Positions 8,028-16,425 of a stretch of 64,000 nt of DNA are shown here, one piece after another (position 1 is the stretch's first letter; each line of letters begins with the position of its first letter). Both the position numbers and the translations under genes were made by a program. Source of the DNA: Paenibacillus phocaeensis (GTDB lineage: Bacteria > Bacillota > Bacilli > Paenibacillales > Paenibacillaceae); contig NZ_FCOQ01000039.1 in assembly GCF_900021165.1 (NCBI RefSeq), positions 1 through 64,000 on the forward strand, given 5' to 3'. A model generated the notes under the pieces. The model was not told where the DNA came from and did no database searches. It was given only the letters and a program-made list of their open reading frames with translations.

Positions 8028-9101
8028 TTACTCTGCCTTCACATGGCTGGCGAAATCTGGAGAATTGGGGACGACGTGAATAAAGGTTTGGCCCGGCACC
8101 ATCGGCAGCTCTACGTTGTCTTTAATAAACCGGATGATATCGCCGTCCTTGCGGATCCAATCGGCCCGAATCACTTTGCCCTGCTGGAACAAGACGGCCT
8201 CGCCTCCCAGCGACAGCCCCACATCCAGACGGCCAACGTCGTCGAGCACCCGATGATCCGCCCCCATGACGACAACGTTCGCCGCGGTTAAGGGATCACC
8301 GGTTTCCAGATCGGTGTGGGGCTTGCCATTCACGGAGCGCTTGTACAGTCCGGCGGCGGCATCGTAATCGTAACTAACCTTGTAATTGTCCAGTTGGAAC
8401 TTGATCTCCACATGATTGGCCGTCTCCAGCGAATCGGGATGTTCGTTTTCCTTATAAAAAACGTACGCGGGCACCGTCTCATCCTCCGTGGCGTATCCTC
8501 GCTTGACGGCCCCTTCCATGAGCTTCTCCACGTTGGAATACAAATTGTGCGGCGCTTTCCGGGACTTGTCCCGCCAGAAGAAAGAACCGGCGTTCGTAAT
8601 CTCGTCCAAATCCTCCTTATGCTGTCTTTGCAAAATCGCATAAGCGTCATTGCTCGCTCCGGCATGCACCAGTACACCATGATAACTTTCGCCCAAATCG
8701 ATCATGTACGGGCGAATGCTGCGAATCGGGCCGATTTTGGCATTTTCCGCCTGACTGTGGAAGATCGACACCAAGCGCGTGACTCCGCCCTCAGCCAACA
8801 CTTCGTAGACAACATCCGCATCAATTAATCCCGATTGCGGACGAGCCGCCGGCGCATTGTTGATCATGATGGCGAGCGGTCTGCCGGTCAGCGGCTCCTC
8901 CAGCGGCAATCCTGTCAGCGGGGCCGTATAGGCGGGCGTCGACGGTTCGGGCGGTGCCGGCTCCTCCGGGACGACCGACTGCGGCGGTGCAATGCCGTCC
9001 GCAGGCGGGGCCGCCTCTTGATCCTTGCCGCAAGCGGAGAGCACAACGATAAGCAATGATACGAGCAACAACCAACTCAATTTCGATGATTTCAAAGGCA
9101 T
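8028..9101 (-). CDS. yerB: YerB-like lipoprotein, DUF3048
   Basis: A secreted lipoprotein of about 357 residues. The signal segment LSWLLLVSLLIVVLSAC ends in a lipobox with Cys24, followed by a Pro/Ala/Glu-rich linker (residues 30-60) before the DUF3048 domain. Domain motifs include RPLAIMINNAPAARPQSG and DVVYEVLAEGGVTRLVS. The molecular function is unknown. The ATG at 9101 starts a canonical signal peptide but has GGAGG only 2 nt away; an ATG at 9113 (AGGA 3-4 nt upstream) is an alternative. A downstream promoter for the DUF47 gene cannot be excluded. Confidence 0.85.
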   Translation of the reverse strand: MPLKSSKLSWLLLVSLLIVVLSACGKDQEAAPPADGIAPPQSVVPEEPAPPEPSTPAYTAPLTGLPLEEPLTGRPLAIMINNAPAARPQSGLIDADVVYEVLAEGGVTRLVSIFHSQAENAKIGPIRSIRPYMIDLGESYHGVLVHAGASNDAYAILQRQHKEDLDEITNAGSFFWRDKSRKAPHNLYSNVEKLMEGAVKRGYATEDETVPAYVFYKENEHPDSLETANHVEIKFQLDNYKVSYDYDAAAGLYKRSVNGKPHTDLETGDPLTAANVVVMGADHRVLDDVGRLDVGLSLGGEAVLFQQGKVIRADWIRKDGDIIRFIKDNVELPMVPGQTFIHVVPNSPDFASHVKAE

Positions 9102-9207
9102 ATCCTCCGTCATAATTCCTGGGTTTTCTACATTATACGTTGAATTCCCGATTCGGGGGAAGCCGGAATCTCACGCTGATCAAATGAAGATTCAATTTAA
9201 ATAAAAA

Positions 9208-9236
9208 TTGAATGTTTTAAATTTTGTCCCTAATAT
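9208..9236 (+). promoter_or_regulatory. Sigma-A-type promoter for the DoxX gene
   Basis: TTGAAT (9208-9213) and TAATAT (9231-9236) are separated by 17 bp. The site lies in a markedly AT-rich stretch and leaves a leader of about 70 nt. Confidence 0.5.
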
Positions 9237-9312
9237 GAATACTAAGCAAAGAGAAATTTTCCTCGAGAAAAACCGAATCTTGTCACCGCATCAGCGGAAA
9301 GGAGATGGAAAA

Positions 9313-9795
9313 ATGATCGTAACATGGTTAAGGGAGAGCGCGATTGCCTCCTGGCTGCTCTTACTGCTCAGACTGTATGTGGGGTACGAATGGCTGACCT
9401 CCGGATGGAGTAAAGTGACCGGCGGTTTTGATGCCGCTGGATTTCTGACGGGAGCCTTGGCGAAGAGCGGCGGCGAGCATCCGGCCGTGTCGAGTTGGTG
9501 GGCCGCGTTCCTGGAGCATTTTGCCGTCCCCAATGTCGGTTTGTTTAATATCCTGGTACCTTATGGCGAGGTGCTCGTCGGACTTGGCCTCATCCTTGGG
9601 ACCTTTACATGGCTGGCCGCCTTCTTTGGCATGGTCATGAACTTCGCCTTCCTGTTCTCAGGGACCGTAAGCACCAACCCGCTCTTGCTGCTGCTCCAAA
9701 TTTTTATCGTCGTTGCCGGTACGAATGCGGGCCGGATTGGTTTAGACTATTTCCTCCAGCCGTACTTCCGCAGAAATTCCGGGCGGCGGCGTTAA
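9313..9795 (+). CDS. DoxX-family membrane protein
   Basis: A 160-residue protein with four hydrophobic segments: WLLLLLRLYVGYEWL, NILVPYGEVLVGLGLILG, WLAAFFGMVMNFAFLF and LLLLLQIFIVVAGTNAG. This is the DoxX/DoxD-like layout. The family includes subunits linked to thiosulfate:quinone oxidation and oxidative-stress complexes, but most Bacillota members are uncharacterised. The ATG at 9313 follows AAAGGAG with an 8-nt spacer. It is monocistronic between a divergent lipoprotein gene and a repeat locus. Confidence 0.82.
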   Translation: MIVTWLRESAIASWLLLLLRLYVGYEWLTSGWSKVTGGFDAAGFLTGALAKSGGEHPAVSSWWAAFLEHFAVPNVGLFNILVPYGEVLVGLGLILGTFTWLAAFFGMVMNFAFLFSGTVSTNPLLLLLQIFIVVAGTNAGRIGLDYFLQPYFRRNSGRRR

Positions 9796-9859
9796 TTCGT
9801 TAGAAGCCTCCGTTGACGCGGATGTTTGCGGATAAATATGGTATTTTAGACTTTGTAGG

Positions 9860-10105
9860 GCCCTCATGTTCAGCTTGGTCGAATGCAATTTGCTCGCTGC
9901 CGGTACTTTCTGCCGTATGTATGCGAAAATTTGAATACATTTCACCCATGTCGGGTCACTTGGACCCCATATATATGAAATTTCATGCTTATTCGCCCCA
10001 ATCGGACGCAAATGCCCTGAATCTATATGAAAAACCGAATAGAATTCGGCAGCCTGGGCCATAAGCGGCAATTTATATGCGAAAAATCGAGTATATGCAA
10101 ACAAG
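9860..10105 (+). repeat. 52-bp-periodic repeat block, copy 1
   Basis: AT-rich cores are centred near 9929 (GCGAAAATTTGAATACA), 9980 (TATGAAATTTCATGC), 10032 (GAAAAACCGAATAG) and 10084 (GAAAAATCGAGTATA), each about 52 bp apart. A degenerate core (TTGGTCGAATGCAA) lies near 9877. The last three cores match the array at 809-1898 in sequence and order, in opposite orientation. No gene in this block is supported. Confidence 0.88.
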
Positions 10106-10245
10106 TTGAACCGGAGCGGGAATCCACACCTCTCCCACGTGAAGAGTCGGCGGCTTCCCGGATGATTTTCTACGGTGACGGTGTTGCTGCTGAGGATTTG
10201 TTGCAGAACCTCCCTCATAAGCCGGACACACCCGATCCCCTTATA

Positions 10246-10490
10246 GCCCTCATGTTCAGCTTGGTCGAATGCAATTTGCTCGCTGCCGGTACTTTCTGCC
10301 AGATGTATGCGAAAATTCGAATACATTTCACCCATGTCGGGGCACTTGGACCCCATATATATGAAATTTCATGCTTATTCGCCCCAATCGGGCGCAAATG
10401 TCCTGAATCTATATGAAAAACCGAATAGAATTCGCAAATTGGCCCATAAGCGGCAATTTATATGTGAAAAATCGAGTATATGCAAACAAG
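10246..10490 (+). repeat. 52-bp-periodic repeat block, copy 2
   Basis: A near-identical direct duplication of 9860-10105, about 386 bp downstream. Cores are near 10314, 10366, 10418 and 10469. Small differences (a 5-bp loss near 10435, single substitutions) show the copies have begun to drift. The unique spacer 10106-10245 between the copies shows no gene. Confidence 0.9.
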
Positions 10491-10539
10491 ACGAAACCGG
10501 AGCGAGGTTAGCCTAATAGGGTTAGCCCAATAATAACGA

Positions 10540-10571
10540 AAGCGCAGTCCCCATTTATGGGTGCTGCGCTT
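10540..10571 (-). terminator. Terminator after the dioxygenase-like gene
   Basis: Stem AAGCGCAG / CTGCGCTT, extended internally by CCCA/TGGG pairing. The T-tract is weak on both strands (TCGTTATT on the minus strand). Confidence 0.55.
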
Positions 10572-10622
10572 GATTTATGTTGACCGGCCGTTCAACGCAC
10601 GGGAAGGAAATTCTCGCCGTCA

Positions 10623-11408
10623 TCAGCCGCCGAATTTCCAGCAGTTTAAGCTAAGGCTGCCAAACTGATAATCCTGAAAGAGTCTCACCGCGCGCCGATC
10701 ATCATCGGCGGCTCCCATGGCATACAGGAGCGGCGCGAAGTGTTCCCGTCCATAGGAAGGGATGGCCATCCGTACATGCGGGGCTTTGCGATCATAGTCA
10801 AACAGCTGCCGCAAATCCCAACTTTGCAGTTGCTGCCCGATCCAATCGTCGAACTCGACCGCCCATGAAGCCGGCTCACGCGCTTCCCCATCCAGCAGGC
10901 GAAGATTATGAACCAGGCCGCCGCTGCCGATAACCAGAATATTCTGGTGCCGCAGTTCCGCAAGCATCTTGCCGATGGCATACTGCTCTTCAGGTTCGCG
11001 CTTGGCATCCACGGATAAGGCGACGACCGGGATATCGGCGGAAGGATATAATTGCTTGAGCACAACCCAAGCCCCGTGATCGAGTCCTCTGCCTGCCGAT
11101 GTCTTGTAAGGCAGATTGTGCGCACGGAAGATCGCCTCGATCTCACCGCTGAGCTCGGGACTGCCTGGAGCCGGATATTCAATGGCGTACATCTCCTCGG
11201 GAAACCCGTAGAAATCATGCATTGTCGCATGCTTCATATCCGTTGTGATCCATTGGACCGGCGCCTCCCAGTGAGCCGAGAAGATCACGACAGCTTTGGG
11301 GGGCTCTAACGTTTCCTGGCCCAGTTGGCGAAGAAACTCCGTATAGGCGTTTTGCTCGATGGCCAAAGTAGGCGATCCGTGTGCAATAAACAATGCAGGC
11401 TGAGACAT
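10623..11408 (-). CDS. DODA-type extradiol dioxygenase family protein (YgiD/LigB-like)
   Basis: A 261-residue cytosolic protein of the class III extradiol (LigB) superfamily. Candidate metal-binding residues are His10 in IAHGSPT and His46 in FSAHWE; GSGGLVHNLR is the family motif in the C-terminal half. Related plant and bacterial enzymes cleave DOPA-type catechols (4,5-DOPA dioxygenase), but the native substrate of bacterial YgiD-like proteins is uncertain. The ATG at 11408 starts MSQPALF after GGGAG; an upstream in-frame ATG at 11465 lacks family similarity. It lies alone, after the hydrolase gene on the same strand. Confidence 0.82.
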   Translation of the reverse strand: MSQPALFIAHGSPTLAIEQNAYTEFLRQLGQETLEPPKAVVIFSAHWEAPVQWITTDMKHATMHDFYGFPEEMYAIEYPAPGSPELSGEIEAIFRAHNLPYKTSAGRGLDHGAWVVLKQLYPSADIPVVALSVDAKREPEEQYAIGKMLAELRHQNILVIGSGGLVHNLRLLDGEAREPASWAVEFDDWIGQQLQSWDLRQLFDYDRKAPHVRMAIPSYGREHFAPLLYAMGAADDDRRAVRLFQDYQFGSLSLNCWKFGG

Positions 11409-11520
11409 CAGCTCCCAAACCTCCCTACGCCAAAAAATGGTTACACCTTCATTGTATCCATCCAAGAAGGATTTTACCAGTTTTTGTGTATCCTGTTCGT
11501 GAGCCGCTTTCCTCAGGGCG

Positions 11521-12345
11521 TCAAATCATCCAATGCTGCCATTCGGTGTGCTTGGCCTCCAGCCCTCCAAGCCATTCCTTTGTCTTATGGATAACCTGTT
11601 GCTGATGCTCGCCGGAAGAGAAGGTGTGACTTCCCTGAAAAATAATCTCCTTATCGCAACGCCCCTCCGAACGCATCCAGAACACCTTCTGATACAAGAA
11701 GGCGTAATCCGCCGGTATGGTATCGTCCGAGGTCCCGTGGACCACAAACACATCGCCGGTAAATTTGACGGCTTCCTGGAACGGTTGAAATTCGCCAAGC
11801 GAATCGAAGAACTTCGGCGTCAGCCCAAAACCGAGATAATCCGCCGTACCGTGCTTCACCGCTCGGTCGTATATATCGCGTCCGGTAATTTTGACGATAT
11901 CGCTGAACGGATACCCCACGGCCGACCACAGGACCAGGTTCTTCACACGCCGGTCCCGGTTCGCGGTCAGGAGGGCAACCATCCCGCCTAGGCTATGCCC
12001 GATCAGGGATACCCGCGTGGGATCAACGTCAAAGGCGCTTAAGCCATAGTCCAGCACCGACCGCGTTTGAGCGACCATCGACTCGACGCCGTGCTCCCCA
12101 TAATTGCCGGTGCTCTCTCCACAGCCGAGGTAGTCGAAGCGGAGCACGAGGAACCCGTCCGCAGCGAGCTCCCTCGCGGTCTTGACGAATAGACGGTCGA
12201 CGCCGATGCGGCTGCCCACAAATCCGTGGCAGATCACGACCAGGGGAGCGCGATTGCAGCGCCCCCCAGATTTGTTCTCGGCCGGGTAATGTATACTGGC
12301 CGCAAGTTGTTCTTCCCCATGATGGATCACAATCTGTCTTTCCAT
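11521..12345 (-). CDS. Alpha/beta hydrolase (serine esterase/peptidase S9-like)
   Basis: A 274-residue cytosolic hydrolase. It shows the oxyanion motif ICHGFVGSR (residues 38-46), FDYLGCGES and the nucleophile elbow IGHSLGG with Ser118. The likely acid is in VHGTSDDTIP and the His is in FQGSHTFSSG. The pattern fits the alpha/beta hydrolases annotated as prolyl oligopeptidase-like or feruloyl esterase-like; substrate is unknown. The ATG at 12345 follows GGGAGGAG with an 8-nt spacer. The stop lies 112 bp before the dioxygenase-like gene, so cotranscription is possible. Confidence 0.85.
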   Translation of the reverse strand: MERQIVIHHGEEQLAASIHYPAENKSGGRCNRAPLVVICHGFVGSRIGVDRLFVKTARELAADGFLVLRFDYLGCGESTGNYGEHGVESMVAQTRSVLDYGLSAFDVDPTRVSLIGHSLGGMVALLTANRDRRVKNLVLWSAVGYPFSDIVKITGRDIYDRAVKHGTADYLGFGLTPKFFDSLGEFQPFQEAVKFTGDVFVVHGTSDDTIPADYAFLYQKVFWMRSEGRCDKEIIFQGSHTFSSGEHQQQVIHKTKEWLGGLEAKHTEWQHWMI

Positions 12346-12493
12346 ATCCCCGTCTCCTCCCCGTACTCCGGTAACGAATCTATATACCATTTAAATCCGA
12401 TAAGTTTAATGTGATTTAAACTCATCTTATCATTACCGGTACCGGGGTGTCAATCGGATCTCGGACAGCTTCGGGGAAGCCTTCGGCTCCTTC

Positions 12494-12715
12494 CTATTCG
12501 TAGGATTGACGGAAATAGGCGTGGGTGGTAACCCGGCCTTCCCACTCTTTCATAAACTGGTGATTGCCCATATGACCTTCGTCGCAGGCCTCATCATCTC
12601 CGCACAACATGCCGCCATCCTCGGCGGTATCATTCATGACGACTTCTTCCAGGCTGCCCCGGGAGTTGCTGTTCAGCAAGTACCTCCGGGTCAGCTCCGA
12701 TTCATATTTTCCCAC
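12494..12715 (-). CDS. Small acidic hypothetical protein
   Basis: A 73-residue protein starting MGKYESELTRRYLLNSNSRG from a GTG at 12715, chosen because GGGAGG lies 8 nt upstream. An in-frame TTG 18 bp further upstream would leave this ribosome site inside the gene. The middle is acidic with two Cys and three His (MLCGDDEACDEGHMGNHQ), perhaps a metal-binding patch. No family is recognised. The good ribosome site and low-complexity-free sequence argue that it is real. Confidence 0.6.
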   Translation of the reverse strand: MGKYESELTRRYLLNSNSRGSLEEVVMNDTAEDGGMLCGDDEACDEGHMGNHQFMKEWEGRVTTHAYFRQSYE

Positions 12716-12965
12716 TGGCTTTGCCTCCCGCAACTGTTATCATGTACAGGCCGCTGATCGGCAACGGATGCAGCCTACCGCCGGCGCTGCCGTTTTTGCT
12801 TATGCTGTAGTTTTGGGAGCAAGGGACGCTTTTTATTCCTTGTTCAAGGAATGTTCATAATCCTGGAGTTCCGTTCGGCTGCGGGTTAAGCCCGGCTATG
12901 GTCCCTTGCGAATCGGACAACCTATGCAGTATACTACGGAAGAAACTGGGGGGAGAGATACTACC

Positions 12966-13688
12966 ATGTACATCCACGAAATGATCGGCGAAACCAAACG
13001 GCTGCGGCAGCAAATGACGCCGGATAACGAAGCGTATTTCGGGGAAATGGTCTTGTACTTCCGTTCCGGCGCAAGCTCGCTAAGTGAAGCCAAGGGAGAA
13101 GAGATCCTGCTGGATCTGGCCCGGCAAATCGTCAAGAATCAGGCCAAGGGCATCTCGGCCGCAGAACAGTTCGGAGCCGATCCGAAGGCCTATTGTGCGG
13201 AGCTGGCGGAGGACGTACAGACGCGAAAGCCCCGGACGCTGAAAGACAAAGTCAAATATTATACGATGATCCCCTGGGTAGCCCTGACCTGGGTCTTCTT
13301 TATTTATATGATCACCGGCTTTTTCAGCAAGTGGTTTGGCGGGGAGCTGGAATATACGCAGATCAGCAGTTCCTCCCTGCTGATCATCGCAGGCCTGTCC
13401 ATCGTGCTAATCGAGCTGGTCACCCGCTTCCTCGACAACAGCTCCAAAGCCGGTGAAGGCAAGGAGGAGTCCGAATCACCGGGAGCCGGCTCTGCCTCCG
13501 GTTCCCGCGGGTTTAACCTGCGGGCCTTCGGTACCTATATCGCCGTGGCCGCCGTGCTAATCATCGTGGGCACCCTGCTCAACCGGATCATGCCCGCCTT
13601 CACCGTATCGCCCTGGGACAGCCTGATCCTCTTTGCTGTAGGTCTGGCCGGGCAAATCTTCTTCTTTGGACGTCGCTCGAAGTCGTAA
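12966..13688 (+). CDS. DUF1129-family membrane protein
   Basis: A 240-residue protein. The N-terminal ~85 residues form a cytosolic helical domain that ends with AAEQFGADPKAYCAELAED, the FG-DP-Y-EL pattern of HAAS/DUF1129 domains. Four hydrophobic segments follow (YYTMIPWVALTWVFFIYMI, SLLIIAGLSIVLIELV, YIAVAAVLIIVGTLL and LILFAVGLAGQIFFF), with a Gly/Ser/Glu-rich cytosolic loop between the second and third. The function is unknown. The ATG at 12966 follows GGGGGGAGAG. The gene stands alone. Confidence 0.78.
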   Translation: MYIHEMIGETKRLRQQMTPDNEAYFGEMVLYFRSGASSLSEAKGEEILLDLARQIVKNQAKGISAAEQFGADPKAYCAELAEDVQTRKPRTLKDKVKYYTMIPWVALTWVFFIYMITGFFSKWFGGELEYTQISSSSLLIIAGLSIVLIELVTRFLDNSSKAGEGKEESESPGAGSASGSRGFNLRAFGTYIAVAAVLIIVGTLLNRIMPAFTVSPWDSLILFAVGLAGQIFFFGRRSKS

Positions 13689-13708
13689 TGTCGTAATTAT
13701 GAAGAAAT

Positions 13709-13757
13709 CCGCGAGAAGCCGGCAGCCTTCCTATGAGAACAGGCGCCGGCTTCTGCG
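13709..13757. terminator. Bidirectional terminator between convergent genes
   Basis: Stem GAAGCCGGC / GCCGGCTTC around a 21-nt loop, with flanking CCGC/GCGG pairing. Tails are short (ATTTCTTC on the minus strand, GGTTTCAC on the plus strand). Confidence 0.6.
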
Positions 13758-13772
13758 GTTTCACGGATGGGC

Positions 13773-14531
13773 TTAGATCTCAATTCGTTTCTTCAGCAAA
13801 TACGTGGTGGCGTATACCATCAAGGCTGCAACCGCCGCTTCAAGGAGAAACGGTCCCAGCGGGATCAACTGGACGGCCTTCGCCGTCCCTGAACTGATCT
13901 CCTCGGAGCTCCCGACATGAAGAGTGCCAAATTTCAATATCGCGGTGTCGCTTTCTCCAAAGAGCAGGTCCTCCAGCCAGGACAATCCGTTCTGAATCAC
14001 GAAGAAGGTCACGATGCCGACCCAGGTCCCGGCTTTGCCCCGGATGCTGACGCTCGCCCCGATTGCAATAGACAGGAAGATCGTCAGCACCAGCAGCGTG
14101 TATATCCAGAGGAGGCTGAAGGCAATCAACGCGATATCCTTGATGCCGGACACCCTGATTTGAATCAAATCGAACGGCATCTGGCCGGTCCGAACGTACA
14201 ATGCCGCATGTACGCTGATGAGGATGGCCATCACCAATGCAACCAGCCAGCTGAACAGCAGCGAGGACGCGATAGTCCATACCGGATGCAGCGGGAGCAA
14301 ACGGCGGTGGTAGGCCTTGATGTTGTAGGCGAACGTTTTGCATACCTGCACGAGCAGGATGATCGCAGCCGCTAGATAAAGCACGATCGTTAAGACGAGA
14401 ATCGCCCCCGTATCCCATTGGCGAAGACGACCCGCCATCGACAGCAAGCCTTGCACGATCACCAGGACAGCGATCAAACCCAGCACGGTATTGGCGTTTT
14501 GTTTGATATCGTACTTCAGTAGTTTCATCAT
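13773..14531 (-). CDS. ABC transporter permease (YtrB/YtrC-type exporter)
   Basis: A 252-residue membrane protein with six hydrophobic segments. It partners the ATPase encoded immediately upstream: the start ATGATGA overlaps that gene's stop by 4 bp, indicating translational coupling. It resembles ABC-2-like permeases found with YtrA-type GntR regulators, where the system exports or detoxifies cell-envelope compounds; the substrate here is not known. It is the last gene of the five-gene operon and is followed by a hairpin. Confidence 0.78.
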   Translation of the reverse strand: MMKLLKYDIKQNANTVLGLIAVLVIVQGLLSMAGRLRQWDTGAILVLTIVLYLAAAIILLVQVCKTFAYNIKAYHRRLLPLHPVWTIASSLLFSWLVALVMAILISVHAALYVRTGQMPFDLIQIRVSGIKDIALIAFSLLWIYTLLVLTIFLSIAIGASVSIRGKAGTWVGIVTFFVIQNGLSWLEDLLFGESDTAILKFGTLHVGSSEEISSGTAKAVQLIPLGPFLLEAAVAALMVYATTYLLKKRIEI

Positions 14532-15226
14532 TCCGCAAACACCTCTCTGAACATGTCATCGACGCTTTTGCCATACCGCATCCTCAGGTTCTCCACTTCT
14601 TCCTGCATCACGATCTCGCCGCCGCGGATGAAGATGACCTCATCGAAAATCCGCTCGATATCCCGCACCAGATGGGTGGAGATCACGAGACTGCTCTCCT
14701 CATTGTAAAACTCCACGATCGCATCCAAAATTTTGGTCCGGGCCACCGGGTCCACCCCGCCGATCGGCTCGTCAAGCAAATACAGCTTGGCATTACGCGA
14801 CAAAGTTAGCGTCAGTTGAAGCCGCTCGTTCATCCCCCTGGACAAGGCGCTGACCTTCTCTTTTTCATGCAGATTCATAAATTCCAGCATCATGCGGGCT
14901 TTCTGCTCATCGAAGTCCGGGTAGAAATCGCGATAAAATCCTACTGCGTCCCGGACCTTCATCCAGGATTCCGTCAGGGGACGGTCGGGCATGAAGGAAA
15001 CCGCCGATCTTGTGGCCAACCCCACCGGCATTCCGTTCACTGTCACATTGCCGCCGGAAGGATGGATCAGGCCGGCAGCGATTTTCATCAGCGTGCTCTT
15101 CCCGCTGCCGTTCGTCCCCAACAGGCCGACGATTTTCCCTTTGCCAATTTCGAGGGACACCCCCTGTAATGCCTTCTTGCTGCCGTACGATTTCGATACG
15201 CCCTTTACTTCCAGTAACTGTTCCAT
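14528..15226 (-). CDS. ABC transporter ATP-binding protein (YtrB-like)
   Basis: A 232-residue ATPase. Walker A is GTNGSGKST (about residues 37-45). The signature region reads LSRGMNERLQL, a divergent form common in YtrB-like exporters. Walker B is LYLLDEP, with the switch His in ISTHLV. It would power the permease encoded next to it. The GntR regulator gene ends 18 bp upstream of its start, a regulator-ATPase-permease order like the start of the B. subtilis ytr operon. Confidence 0.88.
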   Translation of the reverse strand: MEQLLEVKGVSKSYGSKKALQGVSLEIGKGKIVGLLGTNGSGKSTLMKIAAGLIHPSGGNVTVNGMPVGLATRSAVSFMPDRPLTESWMKVRDAVGFYRDFYPDFDEQKARMMLEFMNLHEKEKVSALSRGMNERLQLTLTLSRNAKLYLLDEPIGGVDPVARTKILDAIVEFYNEESSLVISTHLVRDIERIFDEVIFIRGGEIVMQEEVENLRMRYGKSVDDMFREVFAE

Positions 15227-15243
15227 TGATGGCTGCCCCCTCT

Positions 15244-15618
15244 CTAGTGTTGATCGTCCATATTTATGGCGTCGGCAACCAATGCCGCAATGTCCTGACT
15301 GCTGAAGCCCAGCTCCTGCATCCCGCCGATAAAGCGGTCAAGCAGCTCGCCGGCCATTTCTTTTTTGATGGTCATAATTTTCGACTCCTCGCTGGTCACG
15401 TATCTTCCGAGTCCGCGTTTCGTTTCCACGATGGCTTCACGCTCCAATTCCTGAAAAGTCCGCTGTACAGTATTCGGGTTAATTTGCAGTTCGGCCGCGA
15501 GCTCGCGCACCGACGGAATTTTATCGCCAGCCTTAAGTCTGCCGGTCACGATTTCCCGTTTTAAATAGTTCATGATTTGCAAATAGATCGGCAGATTATT
15601 GTCGAATTCGATGGTCAC
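15244..15618 (-). CDS. GntR-family transcriptional regulator, YtrA subfamily
   Basis: A 124-residue protein with a winged helix at residues 10-75 (PIYLQIMNYLKREIVTGRL, SVRELAAELQINPNTVQRTF) and only a short helical C-terminal segment for dimerisation. That length defines the YtrA subfamily. These regulators normally repress ABC-exporter operons and respond to cell-wall antibiotics. The GTG at 15618 follows AAAGGAG with a 9-nt spacer. It is odd in being third in the operon, between two complete ABC pairs, rather than first. Confidence 0.88.
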   Translation of the reverse strand: MTIEFDNNLPIYLQIMNYLKREIVTGRLKAGDKIPSVRELAAELQINPNTVQRTFQELEREAIVETKRGLGRYVTSEESKIMTIKKEMAGELLDRFIGGMQELGFSSQDIAALVADAINMDDQH

Positions 15619-15666
15619 ATCCCATGGCTCCTTTCCGCCGTATGTCGCAGGTCTAGATTAAATCGG

Positions 15667-16425
15667 TCAAGCGACATCCCGTTTTTTAAACGTAACAAAG
15701 CTAACTGCGAGAAACAAGGCCAAATAGGCGGCAATCACCACGGCGGAGAAGGTTAACGTCATGCCGGGGAACGGCGGATTCCCGTTCAGGTAGACCGATA
15801 AGTCGGCGTTGGCAAAAATAAGATACTTCGCAAAAGCATATCTCGAGAGCAGAACCACTACCAGTTCTTCCAGCACGACGAGGAACATGCCGATGCCGAT
15901 CGTTGCGCCTGTTGAGCGCGTTAGAATGCCGGCAAGGAATGTGATCGTAACATAAACGAGGGTGTAGATAAGTTGATATAAAGCGCTGTACAGGACATCG
16001 CCCCAGCCTGTTCCCGGCGCGCCGCTGAATCCGAAGACCAGTCCGCCGCCGAGCAGAGCCAACGCCAGAGCAAAGGCGAAGATGGACAAGGTGAACAACA
16101 GCACCGCCGCGTATTTGGAGGCCAGAATGCGGCTGCGGCTTTGCGAACGGATCAGCAGCAGCTTGATCGTGCCGAGGCTGTGCTCCTTCGCTACAATGCC
16201 TGCCGTGCAAATAATGACCAGCAAGGTCGTCATTTGACCTAAGCCGTTCCTGGACATCGCCATCATGGCGAACTCGAGAAACGCGGGGGACTGCTCCGAG
16301 AAGGTATATATCATGTAAATCATCCCGGTGATAGCTGCGGCGATCAGCGCGTAAGGGACGAAAAAGCTGCGTTTCTTGGACATCTTCAGCCATTCATTCC
16401 CGACAAGCCTGGTAAAACTACGCAA
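15667..16425 (-). CDS. ABC-2-type transporter permease (bacitracin/lantibiotic export type)
   Basis: A 252-residue membrane protein with six hydrophobic segments. It starts with RLVGNEWLKMSKKRSFFV, the short cytosolic N-terminus typical of BcrB/NatB-like permeases, and contains AGIVAKEHSLGTIKLLLIRS, a characteristic first-loop motif of the group. The TTG at 16425 follows GGAGG with an 8-nt spacer and overlaps the upstream ATPase gene by 8 bp. It likely forms a complex with that ATPase; the substrate is unknown. Confidence 0.83.
   Translation of the reverse strand: MRSFTRLVGNEWLKMSKKRSFFVPYALIAAAITGMIYMIYTFSEQSPAFLEFAMMAMSRNGLGQMTTLLVIICTAGIVAKEHSLGTIKLLLIRSQSRSRILASKYAAVLLFTLSIFAFALALALLGGGLVFGFSGAPGTGWGDVLYSALYQLIYTLVYVTITFLAGILTRSTGATIGIGMFLVVLEELVVVLLSRYAFAKYLIFANADLSVYLNGNPPFPGMTLTFSAVVIAAYLALFLAVSFVTFKKRDVA

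Noticed and set aside
9742..10416. Protein-coding frames over the second repeat locus on both strands
   Set aside because: They translate duplicated AT-rich repeats, overlap the DoxX gene end, and show no family similarity or ribosome sites.
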